Assembly: GCA_963971425.1 (NCBI GenBank)
Contig: OZ020521.1
Coordinates: 1,056,501 to 1,120,500 of the forward strand
Length of the DNA stretch: 64,000 nucleotides
Reading direction: 5' to 3'
Source of the DNA: Bryoerythrophyllum caledonicum
Taxonomy: Eukaryota; Streptophyta; Bryopsida; Pottiales; Pottiaceae
The number at the start of each line of letters is the position of its first letter. The stretch's first letter is position 1. The position numbers and the translations under genes are program-made. Of the stretch, positions 21,926 through 34,503 are shown in pieces. Under the pieces are notes generated by a model. That model searched no databases, was not told the DNA's origin, and worked only from the letters and a program-made list of their open reading frames with translations.

Positions 21926-22605
21926 GGCCTAGATTTTTAGAGAAGCAGGGTGGTTAACCGTGGAAAAATGCCAAAAGAGGAACCTATAACCGTGGAGATA
22001 TGGACAATTTATAGCCTATTAATCGTGGGAAGTAGTGAAATTATAGCCTGAATCTTTTTAAAAATTTCAATAAATCCACCTAATAATAATTCATTTTTTA
22101 CTTGTTTTCAATTTGTTTTCAAATTTGTTTTGATTTATATTTTTGAAATCCATATTATGGAATACACATCATTGGAACATTTTTAGAAAAGACTATTTAA
22201 TTCTTTAAAAACATTAAGGACTTTGAAAGAAGGTGTGCACTACCAACCGATGGGTATAATAGTAGGCATTTATGATAATCATATTATACGTAAAGAACTA
22301 ATCAATAGAATGATTGAAAACTCATCCTTGTAGGCATACCATAATATTAGAGATGAGATCATTTCTCCAAATTACAAGAAATTCTTATTGTTTATCTACA
22401 GTCCATAAATTCTACGTATGCCAGTCTGTCCCTTGGTTTATAGAGGTCTTCAGAATGAAATTCAGTTGTTAAGTAATGTTGTAAAATAGAACATTTACTT
22501 TCACATCAAAGAATGCGTGCAATTACAAAGATTCAAAGAGAAAACACTGAGAGCTCCATTAAAAACAAATCAACGGTTGAAATAGAAGAATTACGAATCC
22601 TCCGC
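21926..22605. other. Subterminal non-coding region, left end of outer element
   Basis: This holds the inner part of the inverted repeat (ACCTATAACCGTGGA at 21982-21996) and AT-rich sequence. No gene is seen. Confidence 0.6.
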
Positions 22606-25600
22606 TCAAAACTCATCAGAGTCACACTTGTACAAATAAGGGGCACCAATATCAGACCCACTATCAGCTGCCTCATCGTCTACAAAATGTCTTGCTGCGG
22701 ACATACGACGGGCTACACGAACAATTCTTGGAGGAGATGGTTGTGCTACCATTGCATCAGCAACTGTAGCATCCCATGGAGTCAAATCAAATGAGCGTAG
22801 AGGGCTCTTCAGTTCCTCGGAGTGTAGTGATAGCACTGCCGCGTGCATTGTTGATTGTGTAGCCATCAACGACGCCGACCGACTAGAAAGACCCAAAGGC
22901 ACATCATATTTAGAGTTAGGGAAAAAATATAGAAGTTGTAAACTACCATTCAACAACATGAACATAAGAGGAAGAGGACTTACTTACAAGTTCTCTTTGG
23001 AGCGGTCTTCACCTCTAGATCGTCGTCATCCACTTCGAGGGGGCGTTTGCGAGAGGCTTCTTGCTCTGAAGACGACGGAGTTGAGTCCACCTCCACGGTG
23101 CAAGGAATCAAGGGTCGGAGCACCTCCTCAACCAAAGTCGGATCAGACTCCAAAGCCAAGATGTGGCGCTTTAGGGCTTTGCAAGCCTTGATGGATGCCC
23201 CTGTATGAAAAATCAAGTCAATTGGTATTTCTGTTGAACACCATTATGAAATGCAATTCCATACGAAGTACTAAGAATACTTACCAGTCGACGCTGTCAA
23301 GTCCAGGACAATGTCATCCTCTCGAGTGCACATGTCAATCAACGCTTGCATGAGGTTGACGGACTTCTCCCGCGCTCCACGCCATGGCTCCATCGTGCCC
23401 TTCTTCAACGTCAAAGTGTCCTCCGTTATGAGGTTGGTCAAGTGACCGTCGGTGGAGAGCTGAATTCCCTCGCGGATGAGTTCCACCCTATCATAGAATG
23501 AGAATGGAGCCTCTCCGTCAAACTTCCTCACGAAGCACTTGGCCATGAAACACTTTTGAGTACGCCCAGGCTGGCCATCGCGAGAGAGTGGGAGGCCGTT
23601 GATAATGAACCATTTTGTTTCCTCCACAAGGCCTGCCCAATCTGCCCAACCCAGAAGTTCATTGGAGATGAACTTTGAGTCTGGATAGAATACAATCAAA
23701 GGCGCACCGTCGCGGAGAAGTTCTCCCACCATCTCAAAACAATTGTGGATGAAGATGGACTCCTTCCTCCCTCTATCATTTAGCCGGGTTGGATGCTCGT
23801 TCCAAACTGGAACTGTGGAATCTGCATAAATTCCAGGGACCGGCAACCCCTCAGGCACGTCGATGATAACCATGTCTACCAAGTCACACGGCTCACCACG
23901 CAAGCAACGGATCTTTGAGCCAGAGTGAGCTTTCACAAACTGGAGCAATTCTGTCCAAACTGCTGGGTGGTCACCCTCCTCAGTGATGTTGTTAAAGAGA
24001 GGCATGATAGAAAGGGCGCTCTGACACATCACCGTCACTCCAACCGAAGAATCCCCTTGCTCAATCACTGGGATTGTGTAAACCGTTTGAGAGGGCTTTG
24101 CGACATAAGGAGAGGGGCGGCTGCTAGCTGATGGTGAAATTCCCTGCGAAGGAGCAACTTCAGGAGTGCCAATAAATGCTGCCGCACCCCCCAGTTGAGT
24201 AAACAACTTTTGTGGGCCTTCCTTTGCCACCAATGCCGCAAATTCCTTGTACCTCTCCTTCGTCTCTTTCTTCTCCTTCTTCGCGGTCTCCCTCTGTAGC
24301 CTCCTCTCCTCTCGCTCCTGCTCTTTGATCTGCGCCTTCGCTGCCTTCTCTACAAGCGTTGCCTTTGCCTTCTCTGAGAGCGCAGGATCTTCTGCTATAG
24401 CTTCAGGAACAATAGACAGTAGAGCCACGTTGCCCTCACGAGAAGATAATGTGATCGATTGGCAAGCAGCACGGAACTCAACCTCGTCTCCCGGGGTGGA
24501 ATCGGACTCTCTCATCTCCAAGTACCATGGGCACTGTACAAGATGGTGATGCGAGAACCGGCGCTTCTGAGCATCTGTAAAGACACACTCCGATGTAGAG
24601 GTGTCCAACCACTTTGTGAAGCGGATGGGCAAATCTCCAGCAGCCAAGGCTCCATTTGCAACTAGTACCCTCCAGAAATAACGCATTACTACACGCTTCA
24701 CAATCTTGTCGCAATGGTCCTGCGCCATAAACTCCAAGCTCTTTGAGTAAGAGCCACCCTTTCCGATATGGCTGGAGAAAACCTTTGTCCATAATGACAT
24801 GCTCTTTGCCTCAATCCACTTTCCAATGCTTGGAATAGGATTTGGAAGCCCGTTTGTTTTGAGGATGATGTTGTCCTCAAGGATTATCTCACCAAAGAGC
24901 TTCTCGCTTTCCTCCTCTAGCTGCAACCAATATTTCAAGTAGTCAAAACATGAGTACACGACATAGTATTTTAAAGAGGACTAGACAAGATTAATTAAAG
25001 GAATATACCCCAGCAAAGAACGCAGCCTTGTCAATCCAACCACGCAGAACAAGGTCCGATGCCGGCGACGTAGGAAAGTTGTACTCCTGTCTACTACCCT
25101 TGCTCAAGTTCCACCACCTGCACCAGCGCCCCTTGAAAGTCGCGGCTACTTTGGCAGTGGCAATTAGCTGGAGCTTCTCCAGTGTCATTTCAGGCTTCCT
25201 CTAATACACATCAAAGTGACGGTTCACCTGAAGCAAAAAGGTTTGCAGTAAGACTTCACACTCATTAAATATAAACTCACCACAGAGAGTGCGAACATTG
25301 AAGGCCAAAATTGTACCTCTCTAAAGAAATCCTCTCCGTTGGCCGGATTGGCGATAGCAAGATAACGGTTTAGCTGCGTCTGACACGAGGTCTTCTTCCT
25401 TTGCACCGCGTCCGCGCAAAGGCTCACCAATTCAGTTGTACTACCATGGCGGTCTTCACCAACACCACTGACCAAGTTGTCCTTAAACTTCTGAATCTGC
25501 TCTTCTTGGACCGCAATAAGGTCACGCTGGAATGAAAATGAAAATCATGGCCAATTAGAAATCTTCGATTTAAAGAAAAGAAATACCAATAATTTTTATT

Positions 25601-26517
25601 ACAAAACAAGGAGTCCTTTACAACATACCTCATACATGAGCTTCACAAACGCATCAAGAGTCATGTGATACCACTTCCTTCCTCCCTTCTTTGACCACTC
25701 CAGGATGCTAGCTTCATAATCGTCGTCACTAATGAGGCCCTTCAACTGCTCGAAGTCCAAGAGGCCCAAATGCTGGACTCGCTTCAACTCGTGTGTTAGG
25801 TGCTGCGAAACGTGGTCCGTCTCCTTTTGCCTGCCAAGATGAAAGCATTCAATACATATCAAAGAATGTTAAATATGACAGGAGTTCAACAATTCACATT
25901 GCTGAAATACTTTATTGAGATGATTTCAAAATTTATACATACATGTTCCAGTCTGACATTGCGTTGAGCAAGATGTGCTGGTTCTCCAAGCACGGCTCAA
26001 TAACAACTGCCCTCATGGGAACATGGAAGTTTGGGTCCGTGGTGTGCAATTGAGAAATCACCTCACACCATGCCATGTGACGGTGATTGCCATCCCAAAC
26101 GAAGAAGAACTTGTTAGAGAATGCTGCAAACTCCGGCCGAGTACTCAAGAGCGCCTCAAACTTCTGGTCTTCCTGCCGCCATAGCGCGGACCATGACTCA
26201 CAATCTTCGGGAAGGACATTCTTCTCCACCAACGAGAAACTCTTCAACGATACGTAGAAACACGCGGACCCTGGTCTATACCCCGTGACAAACTCCCCCT
26301 TAAGCTTCTCCACATCGCTTCGTAGTGGTGACCGGACCATAGTCATGGGAATCATCCGACAAAGCGGAATGTGGAGCTCACCGGCCGCGCAACTAATTGA
26401 GCTCTGCAAAATGTCGTAAGAGATACCACGAATTGACCTCCGCAATGACTGCAAAGCTGATGCCAAGCCGGTCTCATCCACAAGATCACTGACGGCCTGG
26501 TCGTCGCATGCGGCCAT
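22606..26517 (-). CDS. ParB-like (DGNHR) / methyltransferase-like fusion protein, outer element
   Basis: Seven exons inferred from GT/AG sites: 26517-25943, 25830-25629, 25526-25281, 25227-25009, 24920-23285, 23200-22984, 22882-22606. Phases close exactly (3372 nt, 1123 aa). The start ATG directly follows a TTGTAG acceptor. The N-terminal domain has FFFVWDGNHRHMAW (DGNHR, residues 142-146), the ParB/sulfiredoxin-fold signature. The middle is helical and Lys/Glu-rich (24250-24350). The C-terminal domain reads DMVIIDVPEG (about residue 767, in the place of DPPY) and then VLDLTASTGASIKACK with LALESDP (about 950-980), the motif IV-then-I order of class-beta N6/N4 methyltransferases. DPPY is replaced by DVPE, so catalysis is doubtful. 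Exon 4 has an in-frame TAG (25201-25203) unless the acceptor ending at 25201 is used. The last exon is the least certain. ParB-methylase fusions are known from phages and mobile elements; a regulatory or segregation role is inference. Confidence 0.72.
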
Positions 26518-26903
26518 CTACAACAGAACAATGATGATCAACATCCTCATCAACACATTTTACACAACAAAATAGAGCAAACAGTTTGATTACAACATAG
26601 ATGTCTCATCAATGATGTTGAATTCTACGTATCAAGTGTTTGGAATACAAATCAAGATCAATGACAAAGAGGACCGGAACACTCTGCCCATACACCCACA
26701 TGACCAATGACAACATTTGCCAACGGAGATATGAGAGTATTATATATGAAATAGACACTATTGATAGAGGATTTAAAATAAAAAACTCAACATTGATAAT
26801 TTTGATTCCATTCGTTCTTTAATCGGTCACGTTTTCTTGCACAAATCCCGACAAGTAGGCAATTATTAAGAATTTATTTCAAACACCCTCAAATCATCAA
26901 CAA

Positions 26904-28252
26904 GACTTTCGGATCCAAAAGTCAGGTGTTGTGTGAATAATTTTACAAAAACGAAGATGACACCTACTCAACAAGTGGCAAAACTGCAACATTTGATGAA
27001 CATGACAGTCATTATATCATTGACCAACTAATTCTCAGAAGCAATTGCAATCTTCAATCACCCCACATTGCCCACAATGCTTATCTCATGTCATTCTTAT
27101 GGAAAACAACGATGCTGAAAGTTTTTGTTAAAATCAGGAAGACAATAATCGAGTTTCGGATCCGAAAGTCTCTTTTGCATCAAAGAAATTTCTAACCATT
27201 CATAAATACGGAACCAACTGTAATAGTCACAAACAAATTCTTTTCAAAATGAAGAACCGGTGAATGCAGTTTCGGATCCGAAAGTCATAATAAAATTAGA
27301 TATTTTTACAAACATCATTAATTATTGAACCAACACAAACAGTGACTCAAATTAAATTTTCGAAAATGAGGAACCTAGTGAACTACTTTCGGATCCGAAA
27401 GTCACATTTGCAGCAGAGAAGTTTACAACTAACCCAAATTAATGAACTAACAGAAACAGTGATTCAAAATACTTTTTTTCAAAATGAGGTACTTGTACAT
27501 CTAGTTTCGGATCCGAAAGTCACATTTTCATCGAAGAATTTTTTAACTCTCACTCAATAATGAACCATGTGAAACAATGACTCTTAATATTTCTTAAAAG
27601 TTTGGAACCTTGCAATCTACTTTCAGATTCAAACATCTTCAAAGCAGCATCAAACTTCACCGCACATTGAAGTGCATGAAACAGTTATCCCACTCGGTTT
27701 CAAGAAACAGATGTCACACACCTGTGCAGGATCCGAGGTTGGTGAAGTTGTGCACTGCACGCCTGCAAAGTCGGCACTCAGTGCTTCCTCCTCCATCACC
27801 GACGATGCAAAACTTGGGACCTTCAACATCAACACCCAGTTTCTATGGTTAAGGGTTTCATGTAATTTATAACAGGTTTGCTGCTAAGGCTCGGTCACTT
27901 ACATGACGAGGAGACAAGGTCGGTGAAGATGTGCACCTCTCGCCTCGCAAGTCGGCATGGCTCGCTCCATCCTCCATCCCTGGTGCTTCAAAATCACGCA
28001 CCTATAAAAACGACAGAAAATATCTCTCATCAGTAAGGTCGCCGAACAAGGTGATTGAGTTTCGGATCCGAAGGTATCAATTTCAGCAACAAATTCTACA
28101 ACAATATTAAGTGAATGAGCCATGTGACAGACCCTCGCAGAATCTGATTTCCGAAAGTAGGTAAAAGATCAGTAAGCTCTAAAATCGGAATCCCTAAACT
28201 GAATCTGTTTTACAAAATAGGAACCTCGAATTCTGACTTTCGGATCCGAAGG
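26904..28252. repeat. Array of GGATCC-centred 20-bp palindromes
   Basis: Consensus GACTTTCGGATCCGAAAGTC, a perfect palindrome. Copies lie near 26904, 27151, 27268, 27386, 27503, 28058 and 28236, with degenerate ones at 27617 and about 28145. The four copies 27151-27521 ride on a tandem unit of 117-118 bp. All lie upstream of the minus-strand ParB-like gene, probably in its leader; none is seen elsewhere in the window. Confidence 0.88.
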
Positions 28253-28259
28253 GCCTTCC

Positions 28260-28420
28260 CAAGAATCCCACGCAGCACCTTCTCGCCACGAAACCCTCAC
28301 AACGCCTCGTGAAGATTGCTTGCGATTCGGCCTGCCTGTCGAAACCCTAGCTGCACCTCAATACCCTCGCAGCGCCTCGAAACCATCGCAGCGAGGGGGG
28401 CACGTGATTTTTAAAAACAA
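28260..28420 (-). promoter_or_regulatory. Probable 5' leader/transcription start region of the outer ParB-like gene
   Basis: A GC-rich island in AT-rich DNA containing AAACCCTA (telo-box-like) and several GCAGCGCCTCG phrases. It lies 1.7 kb upstream of the ATG, beyond the palindrome array. Position and composition are the only evidence. Confidence 0.4.
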
Positions 28421-29272
28421 ATTTGGACGGGAGGGAGAATGTGGGATGAATGTTGGTGTACCGCATGTTTCTCAGTTCAGCAGTTGCTCGTCAGAAAAGT
28501 ATGGAATGACGGAAAGGTAATGACTATGGATCATATCCTAAAAACCCATCTAATTAAAAAATAAAGCAATTTTTCCTATAGAAATTTCGGCAAATTTTAC
28601 TAAATTTAGTAAATTTATCTTCGCCCCTACAATCCCCCCGGGGAGTCGTCGAGACAGTAATGGTTGATAACACAAAAGAATCTGAATTCAAAAGCTTCAG
28701 AATCTAGGGTATTTTGGCTAACATGCTTCTTTTGCAATCAAGTTAAATTTTCCTATTCAAATGAATTTGGAATACAATGCTATTTATGTAGAATACCGTG
28801 ACCACCAATGAGTCCTTCTGAAGTCTAATTTTAACTCCGCATCCTCTACCATCCCATCTCCATCCATACTAGTCACAAATTGTCTCTATTTCCTACATAT
28901 TCATAAAATCATGCCTATCTCTTTCAGAATTATGTTAAAAGTACAACAAGCATAGCACTTTAAAAACAAAAACATGTGACTGGAGCACTTACCTGTGATG
29001 CTATTCTTGATTCTCTTCCTTCATCATGTGCTCCATTGTGAGCTAATTTTCTCCACCTTAATTGCGTTTAGTAGTCAAGTGGATTAAATTCACTCACACG
29101 TAATTTAGATAAGTTGCAATCTATCTTAACATTCACCCATCATTTATACTTGAGGTAGAATATATTAATTCCCAGAATAAAACTTGATTAAGTTAAAGTA
29201 AATTAGGTGAAGTAACTTTTAACTAACCCAAGTAACTTTTAATCAACCCAAGTAATTAAAGTTACTTGTAGT

Positions 29273-29298
29273 AACGCCATATTCATTAAAATGAGACA
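29273..29298 (+). repeat. Left TIR of the inner element
   Basis: Starts AACGCCATATTC and ends ATGAGACA. The inverse is at 49101-49126 with one mismatch. Just inside, AAAATGAGAC and GTCTCATTTT form a 10-bp hairpin. Confidence 0.85.
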
Positions 29299-30147
29299 TT
29301 TCAGAGTCTCATTTTAACATGGTACCTAATTTTAGTCATTTCATTATTTCATTAATTTGAGACTATGTATTAAATTGAGACTCAAACTCTTTTCAAAATC
29401 TTGAAGAATCCGGACATATCATAGATTGTTGAATAATTTTCGTATCTAATTGAGTAGGCCATTTAATATGATTTCGTGTGTAAAGATAGTAGAGTATCAA
29501 AAAATATATTTAGATATGGAGCATATTATTTAAGGAACAATAATACACCATGAAAAAAATTGCATAGCAAGAATAAACTTGACTTCATGAAAACACATGC
29601 GACAATGAATTTTAGGAACCCTAGTTGGACTCAAAATTGGACTGAAATACACATATACACTCATTCACCAACCACCTAGAATGCATATCTTCACATATTG
29701 AAGAGAAATATTTTCAAATTTCAAAAGCTTATACAACTTCTAGCCAAAATGGTCATTGAGAAGATAACATATATTGTAGCAATTCATTAAGAACTTACTA
29801 TTAAAAGGAAATATCAAAGCATCAAGGATAAATGCACAATCAATCGCAGTGACAATCTGGACCAAGGTTCATTTGTCATCAATGTAACAAAATAATAGGA
29901 ACGTTCTATATTATGGAAAGCAACACAATACATCACTTGATGAAACAACAACTTGTTATTAAATTTTGTCTGCAAATATGCTACGCATGCAACAGTCTAC
30001 AATTGCATCACATATTAGATACATTGAGTTTGTTACAAGCCTTAAAAGGATATTCCATCCAAGGGCAAAACAAATTCAAATAACCACACGTACTCCCACC
30101 AATTTCATATTCAGGAATAACTTCAATCCACAAAAACCCGTTGAAAT
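29299..30147. other. Subterminal non-coding region, left end of inner element
   Basis: AT-rich sequence with no gene. It lies downstream of the minus-strand DUF7869-like gene and would hold its 3' UTR. Confidence 0.6.
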
Positions 30148-32961
30148 CTAATAATCAGCTAAAGATGCCTTGATGATGTCCACCTGTGATTTTGGAATTT
30201 TGGGTCTAGACGAGCTCAAGCTCCCACGCAACCTAGGTTTCCACGCAGTTATAATACAATCTGTATACACCCACGTTGGTTCAGATTCAGTTTCTTCGAC
30301 CCAATTATTCCCATGACTAGAATCCCACCCTTTGTATGTGTCCGGACTCACATGACGCATGGATGCAGGTTTGTAGTATTGCACTTTAATCTCGTGAGAA
30401 TGTTCACGATCTGGATGCGGATTTGTCAATGCTAAGGCAATCCAAAATGGGCGCAAATCTCCATCAGCAGGACGTATCGCAAGTAAATAGCCCTCCTGCA
30501 CATCTCTACCGACCCGAAACGATGGAGGGGGACAATGACGTCGTTGTCCAATGAATGGGGGGTCTTCTGCGTAATCCTCTCTCAATGTACCGTCAATCTC
30601 AAATTCATCCACCATTGATGGTGCGTATCTAGATAGTGGCCAAAATCCCGTTCGTAGGGAAGGCGATTCTTCCAATGGCACGTCGAGAGCAGCCTTAACA
30701 CCCCTCCAATAGTACATAATATGTTCATTCTTCCTCCTGTATTCACCTGAGAGATCCTCGTTTGCCATAGACTCCCAGAGACTTAGAAACCCAGAGATGC
30801 CCTTTATAACCTCATCATAATTCTCATGACGTTGTGGAATGAGGGGAAGTGGCTCTCCACGAGGCAATATTGGCCTACCATCCGCCGCCACCTTCCATAG
30901 TTGAATTCCTCCATTCTCTATTGGCAACCAATCCCTATCTGTACAAAGCAGTTTGTACTGCATCTTGGGCAAACCATCGGAGTCCTTGTAAAACTTGAAT
31001 TGTTGGCCCTTTGTATGACCTATAAGGGCCTCCTTGCCAACACACAAATAGCCTTCTAAAAAGCTCTTGAAGTCAGGCACCTCTTCAATGAGGTGTGGAA
31101 TAACTGGCTTCTCCTCAGCATCCATGAATGATTTCATCAAGAGTGGGATCGTTGGATAGCTATTTGACTTAAGTTTGGTACTCCATCTTCCAAACATTGC
31201 ATCAATATCTTCGTGGGTATGACCAACAAGCAAGAAGTTGACGTACACTTCACGGAAAATACCCATATGAACAAGGAGGGAGAAGAAAGCAAATAAATAT
31301 CTATTCTTATTGTCCCCTGTGGCATTATCCAACTGCATCTGGAGAATTGGCGGCAATTGTTTGGCAGGAATAGGTTCAACTGGTTGAACTGCAAGGGATC
31401 CAAAGCACATATTAGCATCTGCAAGCACTGCCTCAAAGAGAGGAGAAGCTCTCCCTCCTACAAATAATTGACGAGAGGAATACACGGGTGGTCTCTCTAA
31501 GTCCCGAAGTAACTTAGCAATGGATCCAACTGTGTGATTTGAGTCGGTGGGAAAGATGTCAAGACTATAATGTGCATAGCGGACATCTCCATGTCCATGC
31601 GCAATCATCCCTGTTACAGCCACAGGAAGTTTCATAAAAGACTCTGTTGCTTTATTCTTATGAGAAAAATGGGGAGATGCGGTTTTGCTGTGGTCCATTT
31701 TATCATGAATGATGCACACAACCTCATCTGGATTTTCCTCTGAGTTCTTTCGGTTGCCATAATATAGGATACGATGAGTTTGTTGAGAGGCTTGATGTAA
31801 CTGTAATTTGACTTCCCACATTTAATATGCGGAGGATCCTCGCGTAGTAGCCTTCTTCAATTGCTTAAGTTGGTCGCATCTCCCACAACGAGCAAAGTTG
31901 TCACCAGGCTTCTTAGTGGAGAATTGTTCAAATTCAGAGCTTCGAATTCGACTAAGACCTGATAAGGATACTGGTTTGAGGCCAAACCTAGCATTCACCG
32001 CATTCACTTTGGGTAGCACTGCACTCCACTGAAAGGATGACGGAAGATGTTTTGAGATGACCTTCTCCCCACTGCCAAGTGTAGTAGTCTTATTAGGACT
32101 ATGATCGGCAGCATCGTCAAGTATGTTGTGCAAAGTAGCAATTGCCTGTAGAGTATGAGTGCGGGGCTTCTTTGTGCCACTATTGCCATGAGGCCCTGCT
32201 CGAACTTCATCCTTTGCATCACTTTTGTACCGGTAGAATGTAGCTCGGCTAACCCCCATGATAGTACACCATGCATCTTGGCAAACATCAATTCCATCAA
32301 GCGTCACCACACGGTTTCCATTGGAATCTATGTGCATCTGCCTATGCACATCAAGCAAAACATGTTTCCGAAAATAAACACCTCCAATGTCATGGTAAAT
32401 TTGAGAGCGAAGTACCGAAATTGTACACCGTGGAAATCGTTGGGTACAGTTTCTCAGACAACAGACGGTGCTTGCCACAGAGTTAATCGACTGTGTAGTG
32501 AGTAGGACTTTCTTATGCGATGGGGAATGATGCTCTGCCCTTTGACGATTGCTTTCATACTGTCGAACACCAACTCTTGGTCCACGACGAAATACTTTAA
32601 GAGCAGCATTGTAAATGCTCGTTTGTTCTTGGTCATACAAACTCACATTACAAAGGAAGACGTGTCGAATTGGCCATGCTCGGAGAGCGAACATCCAATT
32701 CAAAGGAATGTCATCCTCATTTAAGGACTCGGCAATCATAACCGCAACATGATCACTTCCAAGTGGTTGACCTCCAGTTTCAGGAACAAAACCAGAATCA
32801 ACACTCTGGCAGAGGCCAATTCCAACATCAGCGCCTGATAAGTTTCGAAGGACAACGCGCTTTGAAAACCAAGACGCTCGAGGAATACCCTCACATGCAA
32901 CAACACCTGGAGGCAAGGTTGGTCGCACTTGAAAACCGCTATCAAATGACGCTTCTTCCAT
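30148..32961 (-). pseudogene. DUF7869-like putative transposase of the inner element, one nonsense codon
   Basis: One uninterrupted frame of 937 codons except for TAA at 31822-31824. The ATG at 32961 directly follows a TTTTGTAG acceptor. Visible parts: a helix-turn-helix-like segment (GVSRATFYRYKSD, about residue 238), a CxxC (CGRCDQLKQL, about 358), and after the stop IIHDKMDHSK, HGHGDVRYAHY, QLDNATGDNKNRY and FLLVGHTHEDIDAMFGRWS. The acidic/His motifs D-x-x-DHSK, LDN and GHTHEDID are those I associate with DUF7869, a family often near plant and algal mobile DNA and plausibly RNase H-like; catalysis is not established. The nonsense codon sits between the CxxC and the core, so this copy should give only the N-terminal half. 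It lies 0.9 kb from the left TIR. Confidence 0.78.
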
Positions 32962-33333
32962 CTACAAAAGATCACATTCGAAGGGATCAAGGAATGGTTA
33001 ACCAGTTGTATGAAAAGATGTCAGAAGACAGTTTGAAGAAAAAGGGAATACACAGAACAAAATACCGATTACCAATGACTCAAAAATAACCCTAGTTCAA
33101 TTGTACCTTCAAATGAGTTCCAACGGCATTTATGTCCTACTCAACTCTAGGACAACAACAGACATATAATTGTTCTCCAAAAAAACAATCAAAATATATA
33201 TAACACATAAAATATTGTGGTCATCACAACTTCCGCAAAAATGTTGCTCCCTACAAACATCATAATAGACACAGAAAAGCCTAGAATATCTCATCAATGA
33301 TATTATTCTCTTCTTAATCACGACGCTTTAAAC
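32962..33333. other. Upstream region of the DUF7869-like gene
   Basis: AT-rich, no gene seen. It probably belongs to a leader intron ending in TTTTGTAG at the gene's ATG. Confidence 0.5.
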
Positions 33334-34503
33334 TATCCTCGACGCGAGGATAATCTGTAAATAATGTGTACACACAGAGTCGATCAAAATGGACAATACC
33401 ATTGCAAAACCAAAGTCAAGATAAATCTGATCAAAACCTTTGTCATGCAATATTGGATAAGAAGGTTGAATCCAGTTATCCTCGAGTCGAGGATAACCAA
33501 AACAGCATTTCGGTAGGAAACTAAAAACATCCAATAAAGTTACCTTCGGCATGAGAAAATCCAAAAATAATATTCCAATCTCATTGATTCAAGGATTATA
33601 AAACAGTCATCATTCTATTGGACTTAATGAGAATGTCTGTGATATTTTGGATTTAGATTTTTGAAAGGTAATTGGTTGAGAAGAGATATCTTCGAGTCGA
33701 GGATAACTAACATGTTTACTCAATAGTCTGACACCTAATCGTCAGTGTAGACATCATTTATCACGTGTGGTAAAGCATGATTTTACTAAAGTTTTACCCT
33801 CGAGTCAAGGATAAACTTGATGAAATATTTTCTAACTAGACAGTTACAAGCTGACTGAAATCATCACAATTTATACATAAAGGTCTGGAATATCTCATCA
33901 ATGACATAATACTTCTCTCAATTAGGACACTTCCAATTATCCTCGACACGAGGATAATAGATGAATATTATCTGCACAAATATTATATCAAATTCGACAA
34001 ACAAGCGTAGCCATAGTAAAGATAAATCTATATTATACTTTCGTCATGCAATTCGTAAATCCAAAAAATGAATGCAGTTATCCTCGAGTCGAGGATATTC
34101 ACAGAAGTATATGTGTAGGAATCTGTTCCATCCAATAAATTATATCCTCACCAAGAGAATATACTTAAAATAATTTACCAATCAGATATGTTTGAGGAAA
34201 TTACAAACAGTCATTATTATTCTGAATAGAATGAGTGTGTCTGAAATTTTTAGATTTTTGATTTCTGAATAGCAACAAATTGGATTCAGTTATCCTCGAC
34301 CCGAGGATAACTTACCTGTTTAAAAAAGATCTTATTTCCAATTATGAGTAATGACATAATTATTCACGTGTGGAAAAGTATGATTTAACTCAAGTTGCAT
34401 CCTCGAGTCGAGGATATATGTGATGAAAATTTTACTAACTAGATAGTTACGTTACCCTCTAATACAATCACGTGAAATATTGGTATCCTCGACCCGAAGA
34501 TAA
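33334..34503. repeat. Cluster 1 of 21-nt palindromes, on a 603-bp tandem duplication
   Basis: Consensus is TTATCCTCGA, one base, TCGAGGATAA. Copies start near 33334, 33476, 33687, 33794, 33937, 34078, 34290, 34399 and 34483. The first four and next four have the same spacing (142, 211, 107 against 141, 212, 109), shifted by 602-605 bp, so a unit of about 603 bp was duplicated. The centre varies (GTC, CGC, CAC, CCC) while arms are kept. The cluster lies upstream of the DUF7869-like gene. Confidence 0.9.

Larger units (their letters stand above)
26518..29272. other. Leader and upstream region of the outer ParB-like gene
   Basis: No protein gene is seen. It contains the GGATCC palindrome array (26904-28252), a GTAAGT donor on the minus strand at 27902-27897 suggesting a leader intron, and a GC-rich patch with AAACCCTA (28260-28400) that looks like a plant 5' UTR. 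AT-rich sequence follows, with AAGTAA words (29170-29270) at the insertion point of the nested element. Confidence 0.6.

Noticed and set aside
26904..28252. CRISPR-like array
   Set aside because: The repeats are palindromic sites on tandem units with related spacers in a spliced plant element; there are no cas genes and no unique spacers.
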